A stretch of 13,965 nucleotides of DNA. It comes from Oscillospiraceae bacterium. Lineage in GTDB: Bacteria > Bacillota > Clostridia > Oscillospirales > Acutalibacteraceae. The notes below the pieces were generated by a model. The model was not told where the DNA came from, did no database searches, and was given only the letters and a program-made list of their open reading frames with translations. This document shows positions 7,174 through 13,965 of this stretch, one piece after another. The stretch is from positions 1-13,965 of the forward strand of contig CACYHJ010000018.1 in the NCBI GenBank assembly GCA_902774165.1, given 5' to 3'. How positions within the stretch are numbered: position 1 is the first letter of the stretch; the number at the start of each line of letters is the position of its first letter. Made by a program: the position numbers and the translations under genes.

Positions 7174-7917
7174 TTACTTGATGTAGAAAATGGCGGTCGC
7201 GATCAGGAACTGCGCTGCATAATAGAATAGATGATTCCAGATAACGTGCTTTTTCGTGTTCTTTCCGACGCCGAAATAGGTGCCGCTGAGAATCAGGTCG
7301 GAGATCAGGAACGCAACCTCGCCGATCGCCATCAGCAGACCCGCGGTCGAACCGGTCATCGCACAGAAGATGGTGAATACGGTTGTGAAGCTCAGAATCC
7401 CGGAGTACACGGCGGAGATCGCCTTGAACTTGCCGAACTTGACCTTCAGGATCTTCTTCTCGCCGAACACCGCCGCGAGCACGAAGATTGCCGCGACAAT
7501 CAGGGAGACGTAGATGGCTTTGTAATCGTAGGTTCCCTGCGGGCACCACTTAAAGCAATTGAAGGCGCCCATGAAGTAGAATACCTGCGTGGCGATAAAG
7601 AAACCGAAGCCGAGGAAGGTGTGCTTGTCGCTGTCCTCAATATAAACGTATTTCAGATCGAGGAACAAATCGCCGAGAATGGCGCACACAAGGCCGGCGA
7701 TGTAAAGCATTGCCCAGGAATTGAACCGGAAATGACCGAGAAACGGCGCGTAATAAAGAGGCAGGGAATCGATCACGGCGGCAAGTCCCGTAAGAACAAA
7801 CATGACGCTTGCGATGACCTTCATGACCGCGGCGGACAGTCCGCCTTTCTTCACTCTCAGAATGAGAAACGCGACGGTGGCGGCGGCGCCGAGCACCAAA
7901 ACCGGAATATGTAACAT
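7174..7917 (-). CDS. YhhN/TMEM86-family membrane protein (putative lysoplasmalogenase)
   Basis: The 247-residue product has about eight hydrophobic segments and the YhhN-family hallmarks: LGDLFLDL (81-88, with the paired Gly-Asp), GEVAFLISDLIL (199-210, Ser-Asp) and VIWNHLFYYAAQFLIA (225-240). Characterised members of the family, such as TMEM86B and a Legionella homologue, hydrolyse the vinyl ether bond of lysoplasmalogens in membranes, and many anaerobic clostridia make plasmalogens. That this protein has this activity is inference. The ATG at 7915-7917 is preferred because GGAGG (7925-7929) lies 7 bases upstream. An earlier in-frame start at 7977 would overlap the promoter and add no family sequence. 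The gene has its own promoter with a palindrome over the -10. A hairpin with a T-run follows the stop codon. Confidence 0.88.
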   Translation of the reverse strand: MLHIPVLVLGAAATVAFLILRVKKGGLSAAVMKVIASVMFVLTGLAAVIDSLPLYYAPFLGHFRFNSWAMLYIAGLVCAILGDLFLDLKYVYIEDSDKHTFLGFGFFIATQVFYFMGAFNCFKWCPQGTYDYKAIYVSLIVAAIFVLAAVFGEKKILKVKFGKFKAISAVYSGILSFTTVFTIFCAMTGSTAGLLMAIGEVAFLISDLILSGTYFGVGKNTKKHVIWNHLFYYAAQFLIATAIFYIK

Positions 7918-7944
7918 AAACAAACCTCCAAAATGAGCTATATA

Positions 7945-7977
7945 CTGTATTATACAGGCTTTTTCACAAAAATACAA
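7945..7977 (-). promoter_or_regulatory. Promoter of the YhhN gene with operator-like palindrome
   Basis: On the minus strand TTGTAT (7972-7977), 17 bases and a consensus TATAAT (7949-7954) form a promoter. The -10 lies inside a perfect inverted repeat, CTGTAT-T-ATACAG as read on the plus strand (7945-7957), a position where a bound repressor would block RNA polymerase. No regulator gene is adjacent. The repeat could arise partly from the AT-rich -10 itself. Confidence 0.55.
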
Positions 7978-8029
7978 TATAAATAGCGAAAATTATTAAA
8001 AAATTTATTCCCTGTCGATTTCAGCCGGA

Positions 8030-9010
8030 TCAGGCGTTAAAATCAATGAATTTTGAGACGAATTCGTCCGCCGCGGGCCAGAACAGCTCGGGATGGGCGG
8101 TGCATGCCTCCGTGTGATCCGCGTCGGGAATCGGCAGACAGCCTTTTTCCTCACAGCCCTCCGCCTCATAAAGACGGAACATCATCTCGCAGGGAATAAA
8201 AGCGTCCTGCTCCCCGTGGAAGAAGAAGGTGGGCGTGCGGCTCTTCCTGATCTGGTCGATGGGGCTGTCTTTTTTGATATCGAACCCCGCCTGCAGCCAC
8301 GTGACGAGGCGCATGGTTGTCATCAGCGGTTCCTTCGGCAGGTGCACCCGTTCTTTGAGCGTGTTGGCAAAAATATCCCATGCGGTGGTGAAGCCGCAGT
8401 CGGCGATCGCGGCCCTGACGTTCTGCGGGATCTGTTCGCCGGTGACGTTCATCACCGTCGCGCTGCCCATGGAGGAGCCGATCAGCAGGATGTTTGCCTG
8501 CGGGTCCTCATTGACGACATAGCTGATCCAGTCGATCACGTCAAATCGATCCGGCCAGCCCATGCCGACGACTTTTTCCTCGCTCTTTCCGTGCGCCTTC
8601 ATGTGCGGAAGCAGCACGTTCCAGCCCAGCTCATAATAATGCTTCGCCTGATTGGACATGTTTTTGGTGCAGCTTGTCCATCCGTGAACGCAGAGCGCGT
8701 AATTATGGGAGCCTCTGAGGGAGGGAAGAAAATCGGCGTAAAGGTTTTCGCCGTGGGACGACACGAGCGTCAGGTCCTCGTGGGGCGTGCAGTCGTACCA
8801 GATCTTTGTGTCGTAGATCTCCTCCGGATGCTGTTTGTAATATTCCAGCTCCGCCGGCTCGAGCGTGATGGTGTTCAGCCTTCGCTTCATGCCGCGGGAG
8901 GTCATTGCGATTTCAAAGGCAAGCTCGCAAACAGCCACGGACGCGCCGCCGACAACGGCGCCGGCAACTGCGGTTTTCTTCAGAAATCTGCCGAATTTCG
9001 TCTTTGCCAT
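8030..9010 (-). CDS. Membrane-anchored alpha/beta hydrolase
   Basis: A 326-residue serine hydrolase of the alpha/beta fold. An N-terminal hydrophobic segment (about 13-36) after a Lys/Arg-rich start suggests a membrane anchor or uncleaved signal, with the catalytic domain probably outside. The oxyanion-side HGW (109-111), nucleophile elbow GSSMG with Ser180, acid Asp269 in HGEQD, and His299 in ADHTEA make a complete catalytic triad in the usual order. The GMGWPDRFDVIDW stretch (149-161) before the elbow is typical of clostridial hydrolases related to the BAAT/peptidase S9-like group. The substrate is unknown; an ester or peptide is possible. The start at 9008-9010 has GGAG (9019-9022) 8 bases upstream. 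The longer frame to 9049 runs into the promoter. No convincing terminator follows, so its transcript may continue into the YhhN gene. Confidence 0.9.
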   Translation of the reverse strand: MAKTKFGRFLKKTAVAGAVVGGASVAVCELAFEIAMTSRGMKRRLNTITLEPAELEYYKQHPEEIYDTKIWYDCTPHEDLTLVSSHGENLYADFLPSLRGSHNYALCVHGWTSCTKNMSNQAKHYYELGWNVLLPHMKAHGKSEEKVVGMGWPDRFDVIDWISYVVNEDPQANILLIGSSMGSATVMNVTGEQIPQNVRAAIADCGFTTAWDIFANTLKERVHLPKEPLMTTMRLVTWLQAGFDIKKDSPIDQIRKSRTPTFFFHGEQDAFIPCEMMFRLYEAEGCEEKGCLPIPDADHTEACTAHPELFWPAADEFVSKFIDFNA

Positions 9011-9040
9011 TAAATCAGCTCCGTAAAAATATTCTTTTCT

Positions 9041-9069
9041 ATTATACAAGGGTGCGTCCGAAAAATCAA
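9041..9069 (-). promoter_or_regulatory. Promoter of the alpha/beta hydrolase gene
   Basis: On the minus strand TTGATT (9064-9069), a 17-base spacer and a consensus TATAAT (9041-9046) lie about 30 bases before the ATG, as expected for sigma-A. Confidence 0.65.
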
Positions 9070-9101
9070 TATGTAAATTGAGGTTGATCTGTCTGCAAAA
9101 G

Positions 9102-9124
9102 AAAAATAATCAAAAATTATTTTT
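9102..9124. repeat. AT-rich inverted repeat in the divergent intergenic region
   Basis: AAAAATAAT-CAAAA-ATTATTTTT forms a perfect 9-bp all-AT stem between the divergent hydrolase and DivIVA-like promoters. It is too AT-rich to be a strong terminator. It may be a protein-binding site or simply low-complexity sequence. Confidence 0.35.
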
Positions 9125-9133
9125 GCCGAACGG

Positions 9134-9162
9134 TTGTATTTTTTGTATATTAATGTTATACT
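9134..9162 (+). promoter_or_regulatory. Promoter of the DivIVA-like/pcrA operon
   Basis: TTGTAT (9134-9139), a 17-base spacer and TATACT (9157-9162) with an upstream TG (TGTTATACT, extended -10) fit sigma-A. Transcription would start near 9169, giving a leader of about 40 bases. Confidence 0.65.
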
Positions 9163-9173
9163 GTACATAATCA

Positions 9174-9195
9174 GCCGGGGTCTTCGGCGTTTTTT
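9174..9195 (+). promoter_or_regulatory. Leader hairpin followed by T-run before the DivIVA-like gene
   Basis: GCCG (9174-9177) pairs with CGGC (9185-9188), extendable by two G-T pairs. Six Ts (9190-9195) follow directly and then the GGAGG at 9196-9200. The stem is short, so this is probably a leader structure affecting transcript stability or ribosome access rather than a full terminator. Confidence 0.35.
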
Positions 9196-9207
9196 GGAGG
9201 TCAGAAC

Positions 9208-10176
9208 ATGAGTGACAATGATATGAACAGTATTCCGGTTGTCAAAGCGGATGAGAACCAGACGAGCAACAAAACCGTGCTTCGCGCCGTGACGTTCGGC
9301 GGCTTCAACAGAAACGACGTTCTGGAGTTTATCGAGAAACAGAAACAGGTTGAGGCCAATCTGAAAGAGCGGATCAAAAACCTGTCTTCTCAGCTTGAGG
9401 AAGCGAAGAACAGCGCCGCTGACGCTGCGAGCGCCGTTGACGCCGAGGAACTTGAGGAATGCCGCCGTGACGCTGCGGAAAAGGCCTCCGCGCTTGCGAT
9501 TTCAAAGGCAAGGCTCAGCGCCGCACAGGAAAAGAACGACGCCCTGGAGGCGGAGCTCAACGAGCTTCGCGCGGCGATAGAAGAAAAGGGCGAGATCCCC
9601 GGCGCGATGTCCGAGCAAGAGGCCGGCGAGCTTCGCGCGCAGCTGGATGCGGCGATCAAAGAGAAAGAAGCGCTCGCGCAGGAGCTCTCCGATTCTGCCG
9701 ATGCAGTGAAAAACGCATCTGCGCAGAGCGAAGAGCTGATCGCCGGATACGATAAGAGCATGGCGGAGAAGGACGCGGCGATCGCGGAAATGGCAGCCCG
9801 GCTTTCCGCGCAGGAAGATGCGCTCAAAGCGAAGGACGCCGAGATCGCGCAGCTGAAAGCCGATCTTTCCAAGGCGCAGGACGCGGCAAGACCGGAGTCT
9901 CAGGTGGCGGCAGCCATCATCGACGCCCGCCGCTGCGCGGACGAGATTATCGCCTCCGCGAAGGTGGAGGAGCGGAAGATCCGCGATAATACATACAGTG
10001 AGGTTCTCAAGGCGCAGCAGATGATTCAGAATATCTGCAACGAGATGGATATCTCTCTTGAACGCTGCAAGCGCAACGCAGATATGGCGAAGACGACGAT
10101 GTCCGATCTTCAGAAGTCGATTGCAGACGACGCGGAAGCGCTCCGTATGAAGGATTCCGGAGAGAGCATTGAATAA
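9208..10176 (+). CDS. DivIVA-like coiled-coil protein
   Basis: This 322-residue soluble protein has a short variable tail, then a DivIVA-type N-terminal module around VTFGGFNRNDVLEFIEKQ (28-45). In that family the Phe/Gly turn contacts the membrane and the 'hydrophobic-x-EFI' helix begins the coiled coil. A long Ala/Glu/Lys-rich heptad region (about 45-228) follows, broken near 128-136 by a Gly/Pro stretch, then a second helical region (232-305) with 'IIDARRCADEIIASAK', typical of DivIVA C-termini. DivIVA proteins mark curved membrane at poles and septa and recruit division or wall-growth factors. The family is larger and longer here than classical DivIVA (about 160-200 residues), so a divergent paralogue is likely. 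GGAGG lies 7 bases before the ATG. It is co-transcribed with pcrA, whose start overlaps its end by 8 bases. Confidence 0.8.
   Translation: MSDNDMNSIPVVKADENQTSNKTVLRAVTFGGFNRNDVLEFIEKQKQVEANLKERIKNLSSQLEEAKNSAADAASAVDAEELEECRRDAAEKASALAISKARLSAAQEKNDALEAELNELRAAIEEKGEIPGAMSEQEAGELRAQLDAAIKEKEALAQELSDSADAVKNASAQSEELIAGYDKSMAEKDAAIAEMAARLSAQEDALKAKDAEIAQLKADLSKAQDAARPESQVAAAIIDARRCADEIIASAKVEERKIRDNTYSEVLKAQQMIQNICNEMDISLERCKRNADMAKTTMSDLQKSIADDAEALRMKDSGESIE
10159..10162 (+). promoter_or_regulatory. Ribosome binding site fixing the pcrA TTG start
   Basis: GGAG, 6 bases before the TTG at 10169-10171, lies inside the end of the DivIVA-like gene. The first in-frame ATG (10226-10228) has no comparable site, so the TTG is preferred. 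Confidence 0.7.
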
Positions 10177-12676
10177 CGAATTTTTTGATCTCAGAAGACA
10201 AATCATAAAAAAAGAATTCATTCGCATGAATGAGATGCAGTTCAAGGCCGTCACGACTGTTGACGGTCCTGTTCTCGTTTTAGCGGGTGCGGGCAGCGGA
10301 AAGACGACCGTGATCATCAACCGGATCGCCAACCTGATCCGCTACGGCAACGCCTACAATACCGACCGGGCGTGGCGCGCGCCGACGGCGCAGGACCTGG
10401 AAAATATGCGCCGGTACCTCGAGGGGGATCGGTCCGCATACGACAGCTTTTCCGACCTGATGAGCTGGGGCGAGGTCAAGCCCTGGCGGATCCTCGCGAT
10501 CACCTTTACCAACAAGGCGGCGGGGGAGCTGAAGGACCGTCTGGCCGCCATGCTGGGCGAGACCGACGGCAGCGACGTGTGGGCGTCCACCTTCCATTCC
10601 TGCTGCGTGCGCATTCTGCGCCGGGACGGGGAAAGCATCGGCTATACCTCCCATTTCACCATCTACGATACCGACGATTCCAAGCGGGTCATGAAAGAGG
10701 TTCAGCGCCTTCTGGGCATCGACGAAAAATTCCTGCCGGTCAAGATGATTCTGAACGTGATCAGCAGGGCAAAGGATGCGTTGAAATCTCCGGAGCAGTT
10801 CCGGGCCCAGGCGGGCGCGGACGTGCGCATGCGCAAAATCGCCGAGGCATACGCTCAGTATCAGCAGATGCTGCGCAAGGCGGACGCAATGGATTTTGAC
10901 GACCTCATCGTCAATACGGTCAGGCTGTTTGAACAGCATCCCGAGGTGCAGGAAAAGTATAATCAGCGGTTCTCCCACGTGATGGTGGATGAATACCAGG
11001 ATACCAACTATGCCCAGTATATTCTTACAAAATATCTCGCCGGCGAAAAACGCAATCTCTGCGTCGTGGGCGACGACGACCAGTCGATCTATCGCTTCCG
11101 CGGCGCGACGATCGAGAATATCCTCAATTTTGAGGATACCTATCCCAACGCCGCGGTGATCCGTCTCGAACAGAATTACCGTTCGACTCAGAATATCCTG
11201 GACGCGGCGAACGCGGTAATCAAAAACAACGCCGCGCGGCGCGGCAAAAACCTGTGGACGGATCACGGCGCGGGGGAGAAGATCTGCGTCAGCACCGGCG
11301 GGGACGACATCGCCGAGGCGGCGTATATTGCCGACGCCATCGTCGACAGCGCCTCCGACGGCAGAAACTGGAGCGACCACGCGGTGCTTTACCGCATGAA
11401 CGCCCTGTCGAACAATATTGAAAACGCCCTTGTCCGCGCCGGCGTCCCTTATCGGGTCATCGGCGGCAGACGGTTCTATGACCGCAAGGAGATCCGGGAC
11501 GCTCTGGCTTATTTGTGGCTCACCGTCAACCATGACGACGACGTGCGTCTTACCAGGATTATCAACGAGCCAAAACGCGGCATCGGCGCCACAAGCATGA
11601 ACAACGCCTCTCAGATCGCTGCGGGGTTGGGCGTCAGCATTTTTGAAGTCATCTCCGACGCCGACAGCTATCCCGCCATCAGCCGGGCGGCGCAGAAGCT
11701 GAAGGTCTTTGCCGCAATGATCGAGGACTTTTCCGACCGGATGGATGTGATGAGCCCCTCGGAGCTGTTTTCCTATATAATGGAAAAGACGGGGTACGTA
11801 GCTTCTCTGCAGGCGGATCCCGCCACGGCGGAGGACCGCATCGAGAACCTTGACGAGCTGAAATCGAACCTTGTGCGGTTCCGGGAGGAGAATCCCGAAG
11901 GGACGCTGGCGGATTTCCTCGAGGAAGTCGCCCTTCTGTCGGATATCGACAATTATAACGCGCAGACCGACGCGGTGGTCCTGATGACGATCCATTCCGC
12001 AAAGGGGCTCGAATTTCCCGTGGTTTTCCTCGCCGGCATGGAGGAGGGCGTGTTCCCCGGGATGCAGTCGATGTATGACCCGTCGGAAATCGAGGAGGAA
12101 CGCCGCCTTGCCTACGTGGGCATCACCCGCGCAAAGGAAAAACTGTTTCTGACAAACGCCTCCCGCAGAATGCTGCACGGCTCCACCGTCTATAACCCGC
12201 CGTCGCGCTTTCTCAAAGAGATCCCGGAGGCGCTGACGGTGAATGAATCCCAGGCGTCGGATCCCTTCGGCAGCTCGATGTTCGGCGGCGGATATTTCGG
12301 CTCCGGACGTTCATACGGGGGCTTCAGCCGACCTGCCGGCAGCGCGGGGAATTACCCGATCAGAAGAAACAACGCGGACGGGTTCCGACAGCCGCAGCGC
12401 AGAGCCGACGGCATTCCTTCCCGGACGCAGGAAAAGACCGTTCCCGGCTCCGGTTTTGCGGGATCGACCCTCTTTGGCTGCGATAACGCGAAAAAGCGTT
12501 CCGCTCCCGTCGAGCAGATTTCCGTCGGCGACGCGGTGGTGCATAAGAAATTCGGGGCCGGACTTGTGCTCTCTGCCGAGCCGATGGGAAACGACGTGCT
12601 GCTTGAGGTGGCGTTCGATACCTGCGGCACCAAAAAACTCATGCTCAACAGCGCAAGGCTTCAGAAAAAAGAATAA
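10169..12676 (+). CDS. pcrA: UvrD/PcrA-family DNA helicase
   Basis: This 835-residue superfamily 1 helicase unwinds DNA 3' to 5' in repair and clears recombinase filaments and stalled RNA polymerase. All motifs are present: Walker A AGAGSGKT (39-46), Ia AITFTNKAAGE (110-120), II DEYQD (274-278), III GDDDQSIYRFRGA (301-313), IV QNYRST (335-340), V TIHSAKGLEF (607-616) and VI RLAYVGITRAKEKL (646-659). An extra segment of about 45 residues (61-105) separates motifs I and Ia. After a Gly/Ser/Arg-rich linker (about 695-775) comes the C-terminal Tudor-like domain (785-833, VVHKKFGAGLV, TKKLM), which contacts RNA polymerase in PcrA. The TTG start is supported by GGAG 6 bases upstream and by the N-terminal EFFDLRRQIIKKEF stretch, which resembles clostridial PcrA. 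It overlaps the DivIVA-like gene by 8 bases, so coupled translation is likely. Confidence 0.97.
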   Translation: MNNEFFDLRRQIIKKEFIRMNEMQFKAVTTVDGPVLVLAGAGSGKTTVIINRIANLIRYGNAYNTDRAWRAPTAQDLENMRRYLEGDRSAYDSFSDLMSWGEVKPWRILAITFTNKAAGELKDRLAAMLGETDGSDVWASTFHSCCVRILRRDGESIGYTSHFTIYDTDDSKRVMKEVQRLLGIDEKFLPVKMILNVISRAKDALKSPEQFRAQAGADVRMRKIAEAYAQYQQMLRKADAMDFDDLIVNTVRLFEQHPEVQEKYNQRFSHVMVDEYQDTNYAQYILTKYLAGEKRNLCVVGDDDQSIYRFRGATIENILNFEDTYPNAAVIRLEQNYRSTQNILDAANAVIKNNAARRGKNLWTDHGAGEKICVSTGGDDIAEAAYIADAIVDSASDGRNWSDHAVLYRMNALSNNIENALVRAGVPYRVIGGRRFYDRKEIRDALAYLWLTVNHDDDVRLTRIINEPKRGIGATSMNNASQIAAGLGVSIFEVISDADSYPAISRAAQKLKVFAAMIEDFSDRMDVMSPSELFSYIMEKTGYVASLQADPATAEDRIENLDELKSNLVRFREENPEGTLADFLEEVALLSDIDNYNAQTDAVVLMTIHSAKGLEFPVVFLAGMEEGVFPGMQSMYDPSEIEEERRLAYVGITRAKEKLFLTNASRRMLHGSTVYNPPSRFLKEIPEALTVNESQASDPFGSSMFGGGYFGSGRSYGGFSRPAGSAGNYPIRRNNADGFRQPQRRADGIPSRTQEKTVPGSGFAGSTLFGCDNAKKRSAPVEQISVGDAVVHKKFGAGLVLSAEPMGNDVLLEVAFDTCGTKKLMLNSARLQKKE

Positions 12677-12715
12677 AAATCCGGGAGCGCGGATTGCTCC
12701 GTCTCCCGGGATTTT
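12676..12715. terminator. Bidirectional terminator between pcrA and the RodA-like gene
   Basis: AAAATCC-GGGAG (12676-12687) pairs with CTCCC-G-GGATTTT (12703-12715) with a single bulged G. An inner CGGA/TCCG stem closes a TTGC loop. Ts follow on both strands, more on the minus strand, so it serves both convergent genes. Confidence 0.88.
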
Positions 12716-12725
12716 ATAATGAATT

Positions 12726-13910
12726 TTATTCATAGAAGGGCGTTCGGATCCGCGACATGCGGAAGTTGACCGCGGTGCCCTCCCGGTTGTACCGGTAGAT
12801 GCTCAGCGCAAGCCCGATGCCAAGATACAGGCAGAGGTTGGAGGATCCGCCCGCGGAATAGAACGGCAGCGTGATACCGACCACCGGCAGCAGCATCAGG
12901 CACATGCCAACGTTGACCACGACGTGTCCCACAAGCATGGCCGCAAGGCCGCTGCACATGAACGACGCCGCCTTATCCCGCGCGTTGTGTCCGGTGTGGA
13001 CGATCTTGATCACGATCAGCGCAATGACCGCAAGGGCGAAAATGCAGCCTAAAAAGCCCAGCTCCTCGCCGATCACGCTGAAGATCATGTCGTTCTCCCG
13101 CATCGGCACGCCGCCCTTGACCGCCTGGGTGTAGGTGCCCTTCATCAGCCCCATCCCGGTCCATCCGCCGGCGCCGATGGCGGTCAGGCCCTTTTCCTGC
13201 TGGTAGATGATATCCGGGTAATCCTGCGGGTAAAGAAGCGCCATGATTCGCTGTTTCTGAATCTCACCCAGCACGAAACGCCACGCCAGCGGGATCGCCG
13301 CGGCGACGAGAACCACCGCCGCGAGAATGTGTCTGGGCGCAAGGCCGGCCATGAAAATCATGACGGCGAAGATGATCATAAAGATCAGCGCGCTTCCCAT
13401 GTCGCCGGTGACCACGACCGTCAGCGCCGCGACGCCGCCGTGAACACAGAGCAGCAGAACGGTTTTCAGCTCGCCGATGTGATCCTTCACAAGGTCGAGA
13501 TGGGCGCCGAAGGTGACAATGAACATGATTTTCAGCAGCTCCGAGGGCTGAAAGAAAAAACCGCCGGGCATCCGGATCCACGAACGCACGTCGCTTCGGT
13601 CCGATGGCCCTGTTCCGATCAGAAACGTTAGAATCATCATCGCCACGCCCGCGCCGGCAATAATCGGCCACAATCGCAGTATGTTTTCATAGTTGATGAA
13701 CGACATTATCATTGCGCCGACAAGCCCGATCGCGACGGCGATGATCATTGTCCGAAGATCGCGGGAAATCAGCTGGTCCGCCCCGCGGGAAACCTCCGTC
13801 GCGCTGCGCACCAGCATAAAACCGAACACAGACGCAGCCAGACAGAGCAGCAGCAGCGTGTTGTCGGTTTCTCGGATTGTTTTTTTGATGACTGCGATGA
13901 TATTACTCAA
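12726..13910 (-). CDS. rodA: RodA/FtsW/SpoVE-family peptidoglycan glycosyltransferase
   Basis: The 394-residue SEDS-family membrane protein has about ten hydrophobic helices. SEDS proteins polymerise lipid II into glycan strands with a partner class B PBP: RodA for elongation, FtsW for division. Family landmarks are RSWIRMPGGFFFQPSELLKI (109-128), GDMGSAL (169-175, where QPDLGTAL is more usual), QQEKGLTAIGAGGWTGMGL (237-255), the NDMIFSVIGEELGFLG loop with the conserved acidic D274 (273-288) and LPVVGITLPFYSAGGSS (341-357). The RIMALLYPQDYPD stretch (221-233) resembles clostridial RodA, so RodA is slightly preferred; SpoVE or FtsW cannot be excluded. The only usable start is the TTG at 13908-13910, because an in-frame stop lies upstream. 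GGAG (13922-13925) is 11 bases away, longer than ideal, which may mean modest translation. No PBP partner is next to it. Confidence 0.93.
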   Translation of the reverse strand: MSNIIAVIKKTIRETDNTLLLLCLAASVFGFMLVRSATEVSRGADQLISRDLRTMIIAVAIGLVGAMIMSFINYENILRLWPIIAGAGVAMMILTFLIGTGPSDRSDVRSWIRMPGGFFFQPSELLKIMFIVTFGAHLDLVKDHIGELKTVLLLCVHGGVAALTVVVTGDMGSALIFMIIFAVMIFMAGLAPRHILAAVVLVAAAIPLAWRFVLGEIQKQRIMALLYPQDYPDIIYQQEKGLTAIGAGGWTGMGLMKGTYTQAVKGGVPMRENDMIFSVIGEELGFLGCIFALAVIALIVIKIVHTGHNARDKAASFMCSGLAAMLVGHVVVNVGMCLMLLPVVGITLPFYSAGGSSNLCLYLGIGLALSIYRYNREGTAVNFRMSRIRTPFYE

Positions 13911-13945
13911 TGTGTTTTCAGCTCCGGTTGTTGATACATTACTTC

Positions 13946-13951
13946 ATTATA
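13946..13951 (-). promoter_or_regulatory. -10 element of the RodA-like gene, -35 beyond the window
   Basis: A consensus TATAAT on the minus strand lies about 36 bases before the TTG start. Only 14 bases remain before the window edge, so the -35 element cannot be seen. Confidence 0.45.
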
Positions 13952-13965
13952 TAATCAAATCGTTT

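Noticed and set aside
7109..7549. N-terminal extension of the DHS-like frame up to 7549
   Set aside because: It lies antiparallel in frame over the YhhN coding region, reads as Arg/Asp-rich shadow sequence, and a strong GGAGG marks the start at 7108.
7980..8029. Possible terminator after the alpha/beta hydrolase
   Set aside because: Only a 3-bp GCC/GGC pairing precedes the T-rich stretch, too weak to support a terminator call.
8093..9013. Plus-strand open frame of 306 codons opposite the alpha/beta hydrolase
   Set aside because: It is a shadow frame; the minus-strand protein has a full catalytic triad, promoter and ribosome binding site.
9390..9872. Ser/Ala-rich minus-strand frame opposite the DivIVA-like coiled coil
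   Set aside because: Its repetitive composition is the reverse complement of Ala/Glu/Lys heptad codons, not an independent protein.
10280..12178. Long minus-strand open frame of 632 codons opposite pcrA
   Set aside because: It is a shadow of GC-rich pcrA codons: His/Val/Arg-rich, with no domain and no ribosome binding site, and pcrA carries every helicase motif in the other frame.
12726..13910. Novel membrane enzyme because QPDLGTAL reads TGDMGSAL
   Set aside because: All other SEDS landmarks are present, including the conserved acidic loop and the PFYSAGGSS motif, so this is normal variation within the RodA/FtsW family.

Overview
The window most likely comes from a Gram-positive gut-type clostridium (Oscillospiraceae/Ruminococcus-like). 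The reasons are strong GGAGG-type ribosome binding sites, sigma-A-like promoters in AT-rich gaps between GC-rich genes, a DivIVA-like protein, a PcrA helicase with its C-terminal Tudor-like domain, and a secreted dockerin protein of the kind used in cellulosome-type systems. The species cannot be named from the sequence. Nine protein genes fill nearly all of the window. I see no tRNA, rRNA, CRISPR array or intact mobile element.

Layout. (1) 57-1292, minus: a secreted protein with two X2-like modules, a type I dockerin and a C-terminal domain resembling chagasin-type (I42) cysteine protease inhibitors. (2) 1426-5285, minus: two overlapping ABC exporter genes forming a heterodimer with one degenerate ATP site, with their own promoter and a strong terminator. 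(3) 5462-6094, plus: a TRIC/UPF0126 membrane protein, divergent from the exporter and ending in a bidirectional terminator. (4) 6143-9010, minus: a deoxyhypusine-synthase-like enzyme of unknown function, a YhhN-family membrane protein and a membrane-anchored alpha/beta hydrolase. The last two have their own promoters, and a terminator-like hairpin separates the YhhN gene from the enzyme gene. (5) 9208-12676, plus: a DivIVA-like coiled-coil protein overlapping pcrA by 8 bases. (6) 12726-13910, minus: a RodA/FtsW-family glycosyltransferase convergent with pcrA across a shared terminator.

How the genes fit together: the two exporter halves clearly work as one complex. The DivIVA-like and RodA-like proteins both belong to cell-wall growth or division but are on opposite strands, so only loose thematic linkage is implied. 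The rest look like ordinary chromosomal neighbours. I do not see an obvious new multi-gene system. The most unusual items are the X2-X2-dockerin-inhibitor architecture, the charged insertion in one exporter ATPase, the uncharacterised deoxyhypusine-synthase-like enzyme, and hairpin-plus-T-run elements directly upstream of two ribosome binding sites.
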